Shown here: positions 33,283-45,459 of the stretch, piece by piece
Layout: every line of letters begins with the position of its first letter
How positions within the stretch are numbered: the stretch's first letter is position 1
Assembly: GCF_026210795.1 (NCBI RefSeq)
Contig: NC_089458.1
Coordinates: 62,001 to 126,000 of the forward strand
Direction: 5' to 3'
Origin: Rhizophagus irregularis
Lineage: Eukaryota; Glomeromycota; Glomeromycetes; Glomerales; Glomeraceae
Length of the DNA stretch: 64,000 bases
Made by a program: the position numbers and the translations under genes
Notes under the pieces: model-generated
The model's input: the letters and a program-made list of their open reading frames with translations, nothing else
Database searches by the model: none
Told to the model about the DNA's origin: nothing

Positions 33283-35989
33283 TCACTTAAGTAACAATTT
33301 TACTTGTGGAGTATCTGGGAATCTACGCATGAAAGATGTAGGTGGTGTGATTTGACCATTTCGAATTTTTTGATTATCTCGATATTTGTAGTTCTCTGCA
33401 AGATTTGCAATGCGTTCCTACATTGCAAAAGGTAAAAATCATGAGAATTATTTCATTATAAACTCAAAGCGAAGATATCACATACTTCCAAAGCAATAAC
33501 ATGATTAATTGCAAACTCTATTAATGGGATTGAAGCCTTTTCAACCGCCAGCTTTGTTGTAAGAAATGGCCAGGAACGGTATAATCCGTCATACTGTAAG
33601 TCCATGAAAAACGATTCCATCCATTCACCTAGTTATCACAAAATCTTAATTCAGTAACATGCTGTAAAATATAACAACTTCTTTGTAAGCACATACCCAT
33701 ATTCAAAAATATACCGGCTTCGGCCAGACCGCCTTTTCCTTGTAGTTGCATATTAATCGATTTGCGGGCTCGCAACTGTGCTTTCACGATGTCCTTTTTT
33801 TGTTGGAGTGGTGTACATTTTAGCGGTTTTATTTCTGAGTTGAGAATTGTGATATCATCAACTACACAAGAAAGGTCGGGCCTTTTTCTTGACCCTGGTG
33901 TAGCGCGATTCAAGACAAGTTTGTACTCCCTTAGCGGATTAAGAAAGAAAGGTTTAGTAACTGGATAAAGAAACATGTAACAGTGCTCTTCTTCCGTTAT
34001 TTTTTCCATTATGTTTGATGAAACCATTGGTAAGCCATTATATCTGTGTAATGTATCAGAGAAAGGACTTTGTGAACCACAAACTCGTAGATAGCAAACA
34101 AAATATGATGAAACAAGCATACTTACAAATCATTGAATGAGCATGCTACATCTCTACTTAGCTTCGTTTTTCCACCATTCATAAAGACATCTTCGCCAAT
34201 GAAATGGTTGCAAGTTGCTTCATGTAGGGATGTTGAAATCTCTTGTGGAAGCGGAGAGTTTTTAACGGTATACGGATTCAATTTTGTAATTTCTGCCCAT
34301 TCTCGATTCGTAAATATCTCAGGATATGGACATGGCCAACGGAGAACCATGATTGATGATAATGCTCTAAATGAAATGACGAAAAATTTTAATAAATCTT
34401 GATATCTTGATATAATTAATCATTATAAATATGGATGTTATATTTCAGAATACTTACAAAGATTCGTAAATGTTTTCGTAATCTAGACCTTCTCGTTCCG
34501 CCTTCCTGAGTACATCTTTTTGATAATTCCGAAATCTATCTGTTACATTAATATCACCGACTTCCCACTAAAAAAAAGAAGAAAACTGAGATATGCGCAA
34601 AATATAAACAAAAATCCAACGCGGGACATACTTTAACTGCTGGCTCGTGTTGCAATTCTATCGAAATATCATTAAGATCAAATTTTATTTTCCTCATCCT
34701 CAACACTTGACTCAGCTATCTCACTTTCATCTTGTATGTTTATGGCTGAGTCAACATACTCGTCAAATGAGACGTTAAACGTTTTTGCCTGTACCGTATT
34801 GTAAAAAATGATTTTTCAAAAGCATTATCATGATGAACAATAAAAATAATTAGTACTTACCTTCTCGGAATAATTTGAACTATCTACTCCCCCTGATTTT
34901 TCGGTATTAAATTCTTCGAATTCATCGACTGCTCGCTCATCATCAACGATCGCATCTTTTATATCATATATATTATCTTGTAATTCGTTATTACCAGTTG
35001 TGGAGGAAGCAGACGCGGATGAACTCTGGGTCACCTTAATCTGTAAATGTGAAAAGGTGAGAAGACATTTTTGTGAGTTAAATAACATTTATTGATTCCA
35101 TACTGACTCGCTTGATGTCTTCGGAATCAGGTTGGTCTTTTGCACGCTTTCTTGGATTAACCTACAAAATGGGGTAAACAACTGTCATTTTAGGTTTATC
35201 CTTACACTAATTCCATTATTATTCATACCAGTCTATTATTTATGTTCCCAATTGTAGAACGAGCATTTCCAATAGCAGTATTGATAACTTTTTTCGTATC
35301 GTGCATAATTGATCTGGAAGCTTCTTCCTATTGTCATGAAAAAAGAATACAGTCAATATGGACGTAAGTTTGATCGGATAGATCAGAAAAAAAATGGCAA
35401 ATAAAAAACCTCAATATGCTGTAACTCTTCGTGTAATTCGATTTCTCGCCAAAACGCATCAACATCCGTGAAGTATTCCCGGTGTCCCTGAAGTTAGTGA
35501 AAGTTAGTATATCTCATATCTCATTAGAGTGTGATAAGAAGCACATCTGAAAACAGACACAACGGACACGCAAGACCGTAAGGTGAACAACACGCAAGAT
35601 GCCACCGTAGTTGTGTGGGTTCCATTTTCCCGCAAGAGAGTTCATTATAACCTCAATATGCAGTAACGACAAGCCATCAGATGGGCCAGCGCGCAAGCAT
35701 AGCCCTCCTAGTCGTGTTAAGCCTCCCACAAAAAATAATTATTGAAAACTCGAATAAAAACCACCTTAAAACTATTACTCAGCTGTTTAGCACTATTCCT
35801 CATTTCATCCGATCCATTCTTCACGATATTATCAAGGTTCTTTTTTAGTCTGTTAGACTCCTTCATGAAGGAGAAGGTGAAGTCGTCTTGTTGTAAACGA
35901 TAATGGTAAAAACCTATGAAACGATAATCTCCCGGTCGTGTTTCTTCGAAATAGTTATTCCAATGAGACTCCATAGCTGTTTTGAACAC
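33283..35989 (-). CDS. Multi-exon gene of an expanded AM-fungal family
   Basis: About nine exons on minus with good GT-AG junctions, from MFKTAMESHWNNYFEETRPG (35765-35989) through FTDVDAFWREIELHEELQ (~35413-35487), an acidic region (34860-35040), VTDRFRNYQKDVLRKAERE (34455-34570), VLRWPCPYPEIFTNREWAEI (34127-34370), NPLREYKLVLNRATPGSRKR (33690-34100) and GLYRSWPFLTTKLAVEK (33487-33630) to the stop at 33283-33285. The block PDLSCVVDDITILNSEIKPL is restrictase-like in flavour but I make no functional claim. I recall many paralogues in Rhizophagus. One frame change is apparent near 34685-34700, so this copy may be dead or have a missed intron. Intron 35490-35764 is long and GC-richer than its surroundings. 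Confidence 0.6.
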
Positions 35990-36497
35990 GAAAAAATTTT
36001 TTTATTTTAACTACTAACCTATTATATTTACGAATCACGATCACATGACATAATTTGACGTAATTTGTAGTACTGTATAGTGTATACTGATTTGCATAGT
36101 ACAAAATTTATCCGTGCCAGTTAAAAAATGAAGCCCGTGAAATTGGACGAAAATTTATTATTTTTCAGATACTGTACATAGCGAAAAATGCTAAAGAAGC
36201 AAACGAATGTATGATGCTATCAAAGAGGGAGGGAGTACGCGAATCCTAGGCCATTTAATGCGAGTCCCAGCATCAAGTTATTTCTTCGCTCTCTCACACT
36301 TTCTAAAAATATCTACAGCTAATTTATTTCTATATCAATTGCTAATTACGAGATTCTCATAACAATGCTCTCTTTCTACACTAGATTTCTGAAATAAATT
36401 ATCCCACCAATGTCTACAGGATTTTTGTCTATCTATATCTCTCCCAAACACGCAGATTATGTAAAATAATATTCCCCGTAATGAAACTTCTCGGGGA
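35990..36497. other. Gene-free stretch
   Basis: Contains the probable promoter of the minus-strand gene ending at 33283 and nothing else I can support. Confidence 0.45.
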
Positions 36498-36970
36498 TTA
36501 AGTAATTTCGAATCTATGGATAATTCGGGAGATTAACACTGAGGTAAAATAATAAGAAATGCAATATTTAATATTTCCAATTCATACTTACCATGATTCA
36601 TTTTCACAACATTCCATTCTTCCTCATATACAAGAAATTTATTGCTTAATTTTTTCTGAGTTATCGCCGTTACGATACTGCGCAAAGTTTCAAGAATTTG
36701 GCACGTGAAGATGGTTATTATTTTATTGCCAGAAATTTTATTTGTTATACTGCGCCAAATTCCTGCCGACTCATGGGCACATAATATAGTTTTACCAATA
36801 TAAGTAAGATTTTTCGGCAGGGGCGCCCCGGCTGAAATTATGGTCATGTGATTTATTTCTCTGTAGTATTTTACTGCGCTGTCTTGCCACGTGCCGGCAA
36901 TCGTGATTTTCTCGGCGAGGATCAAAGTGCCGATATAAAACAAGAAAAGAAATATGCCCGCTTTGTACAT
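36498..36970 (-). CDS. Putative small secreted protein, 2 exons
   Basis: Starts at 36970 with a clear signal peptide: MYKAGIFLFLFYIGTLILA, cleavage likely before EKITIAG. Exon 1 runs to about 36591, where KMNHG meets a consensus donor GTAAGTATG; a CAG acceptor about 55 bp on gives a short last exon (LISRIIHRFEIT) with stop at 36498-36500. Mature protein about 120 residues with two Cys (LCAHESAGIW; FTCQILETL). Predicted to be exported through the ER, so an apoplastic or effector-like role is possible, with no direct evidence. No family recognised. Confidence 0.6.
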
Positions 36971-37592
36971 CTAAAGGGTCGGGAAAATGGTTAGTATCAT
37001 GATGTTATGTTTCATGAAGTTAGCCGAGCAATAAACCAACTTACTTTATTTTTACTTTGCGGAAAAAATAGAATTAGTTTGATCAGAAATATTAACGGTG
37101 ATTATTGGTTAGTTTGATTATGTTTTATAGTTCCGCTTAATTATTTGCTTATATTTGCGCAAGCAGTTAAAAAGGTTCACTATCTGGGCCAGCTCCTTTT
37201 ATATAAATCGCAAGATCGATTTGGAAGTGTCCTTTTGGGGGAAATTACGTTAATATGATCGCATCACGAAAATCTGATCAACCACCTCTCCTTAATTTAA
37301 CAATAAAAGAATTTAACGCTATCCATATGTAAAGATCATCAAGGGGTCCTTTTACAATAATATACGTAATAATTTTGAGAATATGCGAGAAAGTTTGAGA
37401 ATAAATTATTTTGTGCAATTACTTGTTCCCGTGATATATGTATAACATTACCGCGCATTTATTTATCAAGCTACAATTTTAAAACTTGATCGAAAAAATA
37501 ATAGCACACACATTGCTTCACACAATCTCATCATTCACTCCATGCAAAAAAATTATAAAACGTCTGGTAAATTTGCATCATTGCTTTATTGA
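36971..37592. other. Gene-free stretch
   Basis: AT-rich spacer, likely carrying the upstream region of the secreted-protein gene. No repeat or gene recognised. Confidence 0.45.
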
Positions 37593-37889
37593 TCAAATTA
37601 CTTGAGAACATTCACATCGCTTATAAATTCCTTCCGCTACTTTCTTACACCTTTTGCAATACAGATGTGAGTGATGATTGCATTCTTCACAAACCTTACA
37701 ACCATGCTTCCATCCCCTAAATATATGCCATTTTTCAAAGTAGTTTTGCCTTAGCAAAGCGCCTTCCAGCTCCTTATAAGCTGTACTATCCTGATTGTTT
37801 GGTAAGAAATTCGGCATGATATATTGTATTAATATAGTCAAAAAATTCTTGTGTGACCAAAATTTCATTAATTCAGCCTTATCAAACAC
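37593..37889 (-). CDS. Small Cys/His-rich protein
   Basis: 98 codons. The C-terminal half has CKVCEECNHHSHLYCKRCKK and ...RCECSQVI, spacing typical of a zinc-binding module. N-terminal half is helical and hydrophobic. Possibly the last exon of a longer gene; no upstream exon identified, and no known family. Confidence 0.45.
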   Translation of the reverse strand: MFDKAELMKFWSHKNFLTILIQYIMPNFLPNNQDSTAYKELEGALLRQNYFEKWHIFRGWKHGCKVCEECNHHSHLYCKRCKKVAEGIYKRCECSQVI

Positions 37890-38739
37890 CGGTCATGTCA
37901 CAGATCGGCATAGGGACTTTTTTACTATGAAATTTGTGTAACAGTACATTTTTACTCCATCTCATATAATAATATATACTGAAATTTTGCACATAAATTC
38001 AAAATATTTTAAAGTCTTTGTGAGTCAATTTTTATTGAAATTGGATACATATTGAAAAATTTTTATTAAAGATGACTTTTACATTTTATTTAATATATAA
38101 AAGATTTTTAAATTTGAAAAATATTTATTTATTATTTGATTACAGTATGTAATATACATCAAATATTCTTTTTATGCTGTTAAAATTAAATTTATACATG
38201 TAATTTTTGCAATGTTAATATAGACAAACTACATAAAAAATCAAAAATCATGGATTTAATAAAAATATTATTATCAAACCAACCTTTTACTCACTAAGCA
38301 TTTTGATTCCTTGTAAAAAATTACATGCATTTAAGTACTTTAAATAATATTTAGTTTTCATACAAACTTGCATCTGGGGGTTGAAGTCAAAAAAGTAGGA
38401 AAAGTTAGCCTAATATAAACTTCTCAAATAAGTGTTATTTTGTTAAATAAAAGGTTGAAACACGTAAATAAGAACCTGAAGAATAAAAGTTTACTAAGGT
38501 CTGAAAAAGCTTTACTTAAAAGAAAACTGCAAAATATTTGTGACTTTGTGCAAATCATTTTTGCAGTACAATTTTTTAATTAGTGATCGATGTGTCATGG
38601 CACTGAGTGTTATGTTGCACAGTCCTATTATTTTGGTTCTGGATACTGCGCATTTCAGGTGATCGGTCTCACATGACTGGTATATGCTACGATCGCGAAT
38701 TTGAATTTGTTGCTTGAAGTGAAGCAAGTAAGACAATAT
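37890..38739. other. AT-rich stretch without a supported gene
   Basis: Mostly A/T-rich DNA. The frame at 38512-38736 overlaps the Cys-rich segment read in another frame and is not supported. Confidence 0.4.
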
Positions 38740-40659
38740 TCTGTTCTATTTTTATACCATTCGCCATGTAATCCATAATTTCCATGTTTTCCATCGCAAA
38801 TAGGACATGGTGAGCTCCACGGCTGAGGTGATGCAAAATTATAATTATCAATCCCTCTAAAACTATTTCAGAATTTCAAGTATGGGAAGTGCTCTAAGAT
38901 GGATTTGATAATTAATTCTGGATCGGGTCTGGCTTCGAAGGTGATGGGCCTTTTTCTGGCTTTGAATTTATAACTTCCGATTCGTATCTTTCTGATATTC
39001 TGTGGAAATTCATTTCAGTTTCTTTTTTATATCTTTTGTATAATTTGGAACGAATCTTATCTGTCAAAATCTTGTAAGCCCGAGTTAATTTGGCATGCCA
39101 ATCCAGATAATTGGCGGTTAGTATTTTAACAGGCTCAGTCATTTTCCTTTTTATATGACTGCAAACAATTTAAATCATTTTTCTACCAATATAGACCTAT
39201 TCGTTTGAAAAAAAGATTAAAATTCACAAAATTATTGTAAACGAATGAGGCTATACGCAACTATCTCGAATTTCACGCTGTTCGTATTTAATAAAGTAAG
39301 ATCCTGCTTTATACCTACCTTCTATTTTTTCATCATCATGACCTAATTTGTATAATGGGCAGATATAGTCCCCTGATGTCTCATCAGTAATCCCATAATA
39401 ATCAAAATTTTCACTACTACATTCTCTATATAGATTAGGATATTAATCCAATATCTTGTTGCGAAAATAGGAATAATCATAAGCTGGCTTAGGTTGGGAT
39501 GCAGATGATACACTTGCTTGAAACATGTCTGATGAAATCATTTCTGGTAAAGCATTTGGCTGAGAGAATGCTGGTACTTCAGCTGGTATGGTTTGAGATG
39601 CATTTACGATTTTTTCGCTAGTTATATGACCCATGCTCAACAGTGGAATCGGAGCAGTTGTGTCAGCTAGTGATCATTTCTGAAGTCGCATGATTTCTGA
39701 TCGTGAACATTGTTCGCGGTTTTATTGGTGATATTTAAGTTCGATCTATAATGTATTGAATTTGAAGGTTAGTGGAGTCTGGAAATACTGTCAGCACTAT
39801 AGGTAACCCAATTAACCATATGCCATTCTATATTTTTAATCTTTTTCAGAGTTATAGAATCGTAATCATATCCAAATAGCTTATTGATCTTCCTTGCTTT
39901 ACTTGTTATCTTGCGCAAATATTCATCAGAAACGCCTGAAAGGTATGGTTTCATTTCATTATAAATCTGGGACCTTGCTGTCTTATCCTTAAGATTTTTA
40001 TCCTCAGATCTAAGCTTCATGACCTTATCTTCGAATCTTTCAGAGTATCGACCCCAAGATGAAATCTCTTCCTGCTTAGCTTTGATCAAATTTTTCCTTG
40101 CTATACTTGCTTGATAAAATAAACGGGCAAGCTCTTCTGTGACAGGTGAAGAATTAGAATGCTCTTTATCAATAAATTCGGTATTAATAAATTCCCTCTG
40201 GAAATCATCCACCAAAAATCCTTGTAATAAGCCACTAGTCGAAAAAGGACAATTCGGCCTAAATTTGACCAGGTCGAATATATAGCCGAATAATCGGTCT
40301 AACCTCGTCAAATTGGAGTCGAATTTTCGGGCGCATTTAGGGTGCCAATCGTCCCAAATTCGGACTAATTATTCGACCATTATTTAGGTTTAAATTGACC
40401 AATATTCGACCTTAAAACTTTAAGCCGAATTATGGTCTAATAACAACCCATTTATTTATGAATTTATTTTGATTTTTTTTATCAAATTTATTAAATAAAT
40501 GTATTTATTAATGCTTAAATACTTTATAATTATATTATTATTATTGCATCTATCTAATTTACAAAAAATATTGCTAATTCAAATACAATTCCACAATTAC
40601 ATGATTCATGTATTCGTATATACGAATCTTTGATTGTTCTTTAGCAATCCACCCGAACC

Positions 40660-43150
40660 TATAAAAAAAGAGAAGAACGGTTAGTAACCGTTCATAATAT
40701 TAAAAAAATAAGAAAAAAAACCAAGATTCGTACTTACTTACGAATCTTTGGTTTTTTCCGTTCTTCAGAAGACACATGAGACACCCGAGACCTAAAAAGA
40801 AAAGAAAAGAACGGTTATTAGTAACCGTTCATAATAATATTAAAAAAAAATCAAAAAATAAACCAAGATTCGTACTTACGAATCTTGGTTCTTCTTTTCC
40901 CGAAGGTCGGGAAGCCCCCACTCCACCCGATCCTAAAAAAAGAAAGAACGGTTATTAGTAACCGTTCATTAATATTGAAAAAAAAATCAAAAAAAAATAA
41001 ACCAAGATTCGTACTTACGAATCTTGGTTCCTCTTTTCCCAAAGGTCAGAAGCCCACCCGATCCTAAAAAAAAAAAGAACGGTTATTAGTAACCGTTCGT
41101 AATATTAAAAAAAAAAATTAAAAAAAATAAACCAAGATTCGTACTTACGAATCTTGGTTCTTCTTTTCCCGGCGTCGGAAGCCCACTCCACCCGATCCTA
41201 AAAAAGAAAGAACGGTTATTAGTAACCGTTCATTAATATTAAAAAAAAAATTAAAAAAATTAAACCAAGATTCGTACTTACGAATCTTGGTTTTCCACAC
41301 AAAAGCCCGCCCGAACCTATAAAAAAGAAAGGAACGGTTAGTAAACCGTTCCAAAATGATAAAAAAAAATAAAAATAAAAAATATATAAAGATTCGTACT
41401 GTACTTACGAATCTTTATCTTTGGGTTTTCGTTCTTCGGAAGCCCACCCGAACCTAAAAAAAGAAAGAATGGTTAGTAAACCATTCGTAATAATAATAAA
41501 TAAAAAAAAGATTAAAGATTCGTACTTACGAATCTTTGGGTTTTCGTTCTTCGGAAGCCCACCCGAACCTATAAAAAAAAGAAAGAATGGTTAGTAAACC
41601 ATTCGTAATAATAATAAATAAAAACAAAAATTAAAGATTCGTACTTACGAATCTTTGGGTTTTCGTTCTTCTAAGCCCTACCCGATCCTAAAAAAGAAAA
41701 GAACGGTTATTAGTAAACCGTTCATATATTAAAAAAAAACAAAAAAATTAAACCAAGATTCGTACTTACTTACGAATCTTGGTTTCTTGGTTTTCCTTTC
41801 TTCGGAAGCCCAGATCCTAAAAAAAAGAAAGAACGGTTATTAGTAACCATTCGTAATATTTTTTTTAAAAACAATAAAAAAAAAAAATCCAAGATTCTTA
41901 CGAATCTTTGGAGATTTCCCGTTCTTCGGAACACGGAAGCCCACCCGAACGGCCGAACCTATAAAAAATAAAAGAACGGTTATTAGTAACCGTTCGTAAT
42001 ATTTTTTTAAAAAATAAAAAAAATCCAAGATTCTTACGAATCTTGGAATTTTCCCGTTCTTCGGAACACGGAAGCCCATCCGATCCTAAAAAAAAGAAAA
42101 AGAACGGTTATTAGTAACCGTTCATAATATTAAAAAAAAAATAAAAAAAAATAAGATTCGTACGCAATCTTTGGGCTGCTTCTTCGGAAGCCTCCCGAAC
42201 CTATAAAAAAATACAAGAACGGTTAGTAAACCGTTCGTAATAATAAAAAAATAACAAAAATAAATTAAAGATTCGTACTTACGAATCTTTGGGTTTTCCG
42301 TTCTTCGAAGCCCACCCGAACCTAAAAAAGAAAGAACGGTTAGTAAACCGTTCATAACGATAATATTTAAAAAAAACAAAAAAAAAAAAAATATTTGATT
42401 CGTAATACAATACTTACGAATCTTAAAATACTCTTTCGGAAATCCATCTCCTTTCGTTTTACCCTTCCCTTCCTCGTTTTCCCCTTTCGTTTTCCCCTTT
42501 CGTTTCACCCTTTCGTTTTCCCCTTTCGTTTTCCCCTTTCGTTTTACCCTTTCGTTTTACCCTTTCGTTTTCCCCTTCGTTTTCCCCTTTCTTTTCCATT
42601 TTCCTTTTCCTTTCGTTTTACCCTATCCCTTTCGTTTTTAGCTTCCCCTTTCGTTTTTAGCTTCCCCTTTCGTTTTTACTTCCCCTTTCGTTTAGGGCTT
42701 CCCCTTTCGTTTTTAGCTTCCCCTTTCGTTTTTAGCTTCCCCTTTCGTTTTTAGCTTCCCCTTTCGTTTTTAGCTTCCCCTTTCGTTTTTAGCTTCCCCT
42801 TTCGTTTTTAGCTTCCCCTTTCGTTTTTTCGCTTCCCTTTCGTTTTTAGCTTCCCCTTTCATTTTTTCGCTTCCCTTTCATTTTTCGCTTCCCTTCCCTC
42901 GTTTTCTCTTCCCTTTCGTTTTCACTTCCTCTGAAACCTATAAAAAAACAAGAACGGCTGGTAAACCGTTCTATAATATTAAAAAAATCCACTATTCGTA
43001 ATAATACTTACGAATCTCAGTCACGTCTTGGATCTACAAAGCAAAAAACGAAAACGTTAGTAAAACGTTTCGTTAAAAAACAACAAAATAAAATTTGAAG
43101 GTATATATATACCTTCGAAATAGGAGTCCGGCCTTCTAAATGGGCGTCTT
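40660..43150 (-). other. Micro-exon array 3; donors inside hairpin loops
   Basis: About eighteen units on minus. In sense each exon ends CCAAGATTC or CAAAGATTC and the donor GTAAGT sits in the middle of the palindrome AAGATTCGTAAGTACGAATCTT. The intron then has a hairpin GAACGGTTTACTAACCGTTC-like, with the yeast-type branch point TACTAAC or TACTAAT in its loop, and ends TTTTTTAG. Exons are 35-57 nt and begin G(T/A)TCGGGTGGGCTTCCG. Several are multiples of three (39, 39, 39, 45, 45, 48, 57) but others are not (35, 43, 49, 50, 53). The 39-nt type would encode VRVGFRRTKTQRF. Open frames here read through intron and are not genes. Confidence 0.78.
42440..42950. repeat. Tandem CCCCTTTCGTTTTTAGCTT tract within array 3
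   Basis: A 19-bp unit is repeated about a dozen times (42640-42870), flanked by diverged CCCTTTCGTTTTCC words. Purine-rich in the sense of array 3, like the tract at 6480-6830 in array 1. Open frames across it are artefacts. Confidence 0.85.
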
Positions 43151-43164
43151 GGACCTACAAAAGA

Positions 43165-43340
43165 AAAAAAACTGAGGGACGAAGGGAAAGGGGAAAGGGG
43201 AAAAGGATAAGAAAAGTAAAGGGACGAAGGGAAGTAAAAGGAGGGAAAGAGGAACGAAGGGAAAGGGGAAGGGGAAGAAAGAAAATTAAAAAAAGTTTAA
43301 AAAAGAATGCAATAAGATGATCCTTTTTTAAACTTTTAAT
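43165..43340 (-). promoter_or_regulatory. Leader of array 3: hairpin plus pyrimidine tract
   Basis: In sense: ATTAAAAGTTTAAAAAAGG pairs with CTTTTTTAAACTTTTTTTAA (43287-43340), followed by a C/T-rich tract (43165-43285). Sequence differs from the AAGCTT hairpin of other elements but the order hairpin, pyrimidine tract, first splice donor is the same. Only ~150 bp lie between it and the TIR. Confidence 0.5.
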
Positions 43341-44743
43341 ACGCGTAACGCATAACGCGTAACGTTTATTCAACAAGGTTGAATATATGTCTAATCGTAG
43401 ATCATTACTAATTGAAGTCGAATTTTTTAATTTTAGTCGAATATAGGCCGAATTGTATTAAGGCCGAATGTTCCTTTTTCGACTAGCTGAAGTCCGTACA
43501 ATTTCAGCATAAGTTCTGACTAATTCTCTCTGGAAAACATCCTCATTAAGTCTTTCAGGCATTTTTTGCACAGAGTCTTCCAATGAAATTTTTTCTTAAT
43601 TGTGAACAATGTTCACGGTTTTTGTGTTACTTTCATTTTCATCACATTTCTGTAGGTTTCTGTAACACATGATAAGTCCGAAGACAGTTGACTCACACTG
43701 AATTTTCTTTTCTTTGTTACGTTGCCTTATCTCATCACTAACCCTTTTCTTATGTACCTCATCGAAGAAATCATCTGTCTCTTTAACCTCCAATGACTTA
43801 GTTTCTGTGCGAATAGGTTTGCATACATTAGAATTAAATGTGCTATCAGATGTATTTGATGATTTCGCCATCTTTTCTAGTTTACCCAGGCGAACAACAT
43901 TGTTGGGTTCTCGACAGAGCTGGCATTAGCCAATAATTGTTTGATTTCCTTAATATCATCATCATCCATTTTGGAAATAAGGTTGGTCTTTTCTTTATCT
44001 CTCTGCTCTAATCTCGTGAATCTAGCTTCATATTCTTCCAAAGCGCACCTTAACTTTGCATTCTTAGCCTTGACCTCTGCATTCTCATCCATAACCTCGA
44101 TATATTTGGCCTTAACCTCAGCATTCTCACTCGCTCAATAATGCGTTGTCTTAACGAATCAAGTTCAGATGACACGATAATATTTTAATGCTCTATAATG
44201 CTAGTATTCAAAATCAGAAAAATATGTAGACCATTTTCGCAATTTAACATTGTTCACGGTTTTGCCAAGAAATTTTTTATTATTACATGCAAAAAAATAA
44301 ATACATAGTTTGGGACAAATGTTTAAGACAGCACCAGTTAGTACTCTGGAGTAATACATCCCTTTCGGCTGTAATAAGACTCTAGTTGCCTTTCCCTTTC
44401 AAGACGACGATAAATTTTTTTGGCATGCTTGGAGCAATAGCCCGTATAAGATAATGTAAGTTTATTGCATATTCTACATGGAAATTTTAGCATATTATTT
44501 GCACCCGATTTCCAGTGAAGCGAACATCCTGCCAAGCAGGTGCAGACTCAGCCACAAGCGCTCCCATCTCTTTTGATATGGAGACAGGTTATATGATCCA
44601 TCTAAAGTATTTAGATTATATTCTTTCTTCACTTCCATTATAAAAATCTGATTTCAAATTATAAAAAAATCCGAATTGAACTGTGGTGGAAAAAGTATAT
44701 CATAAATGATCAATCATATACAACAGCATAAATCATATCATCT

Positions 44744-45013
44744 ATGGACTTGGAAAAAACAGTACTCAACATTCTAACCGGCCGATGGATCGATCCAAAC
44801 AGAAAGCTATTCCAGAAGTTGATTCGTGAAGGCTATAAATATGTTGATAGACTCTCAGATTATTTAGAAGACATTGGAATTATATATGTAGGTGAATTTG
44901 AGCTGGATCCCTTAGCCGACTTCTACCACCCAGCTCTAATTCCGCCTTTATCAATCTTAGCGAGTAGAGCGGATATTTGTAAAAACTTTCCTATTAGCGA
45001 ATCTGCTGTTTAG
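44744..45013 (+). CDS. Unknown plus-strand ORF, 89 codons
   Basis: MDLEKTVLNILTGRWIDPNR... with LIREGYKYVDRLSDYLEDIG and a Pro-rich PALIPPLSIL segment. The following 300 bp hold further weakly coding sequence (EKINDLLFES-type) in other frames, so it may be the first exon or a remnant of a longer gene. Family not recognised. Confidence 0.35.
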   Translation: MDLEKTVLNILTGRWIDPNRKLFQKLIREGYKYVDRLSDYLEDIGIIYVGEFELDPLADFYHPALIPPLSILASRADICKNFPISESAV

Positions 45014-45459
45014 AGGAGAATTAGCTTATTCATCCTCGAAAAAAATAAACGATCTACTCTTCGAATCTAATACAAATCGAACTATTCCAGGACAACTTAA
45101 CTACGTTAATAGGAATAACTTGGGAGCAAGAGACGAAAGCTTGGAGGGATGACGTACTTAAAAAATTCCTCCATCACCCAAATTTAGTACTTTCAAGATA
45201 TAAACCGAATGCATTATACGACACATTCACAAAAGCGTATGTTTTAGAAATAGAGTACGTATTAGCTTTGTCACACTACTTGCAAAATTCGATTACAATA
45301 CAAATTTGTTTATAGCTTGGAATGGCAGTTCCATGACTATATTTTTTTCACATATCATATATGCCTGCAAAATTCATTTTTTTTATTAATAAATGCAAAA
45401 ATAAATACAAAGGTTCGGGACTTGGATACATGATGTCTATGCTAGTGTCCTATACATGA
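45014..45459. other. No clear gene
   Basis: Possible decayed continuation of the plus-strand ORF before it, then AT-rich DNA and the 3' end region of the minus-strand gene starting at 45460. Confidence 0.35.

Larger units (their letters stand above)
40235..43486 (-). mobile_element. 3.2-kb TIR element carrying micro-exon array 3
   Basis: TIRs CTAGTCGAAAAAGGA (40235 on) and complement (to 43486), then ATTCGGCC blocks. CTAG is palindromic, so the duplication may be CTAG (TIR TCGAAAAAGG) or TA (TIR GTCGAAAAAGG). Taking the element out with one CTAG makes the host frame continue through RTSASGLLQGF, which supports a clean insertion. No transposase. Contains leader hairpin and pyrimidine tract at 43165-43340 and array 3 (40660-43150), all in the minus sense. 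Confidence 0.85.
38740..44535 (-). pseudogene. Coiled-coil AM-fungal family locus, split by element at 40235-43486
   Basis: Minus-strand pieces in consistent order: a Cys-rich start (44338-44535; CRICNKLTLSYTGYCSKHAK), a coiled coil (43877-44092; AKLRCALEEYEARFTRLEQR), a polar linker (43596-43871, ending SDEIRQRNKEKKIQC), then across the insertion LLQGFLVDDFQREF, and the distal KPYLSGVSDEYLRKITSKAR / WVTYSADSISRL block (39780-40000), then 39443-39640, 38912-39142 and a CPICDGKHGNYGLHGEW finger (~38740-38810). I recall many Rhizophagus proteins with this coiled coil plus KARKI...YSASSISSL ending. Function unknown. Pieces are interrupted by frame changes and one insertion, so the copy or copies are probably inactive. 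Confidence 0.55.

Noticed and set aside
42395-42754. Pro/Phe-rich open frame
   Set aside because: Read-through of the CCCCTTTCGTTTTTAGC tandem repeat.
40660-43150. CRISPR-like regularly spaced palindromic repeats
   Set aside because: Spacers are also repeated and carry splice signals; no cas genes; eukaryotic context.
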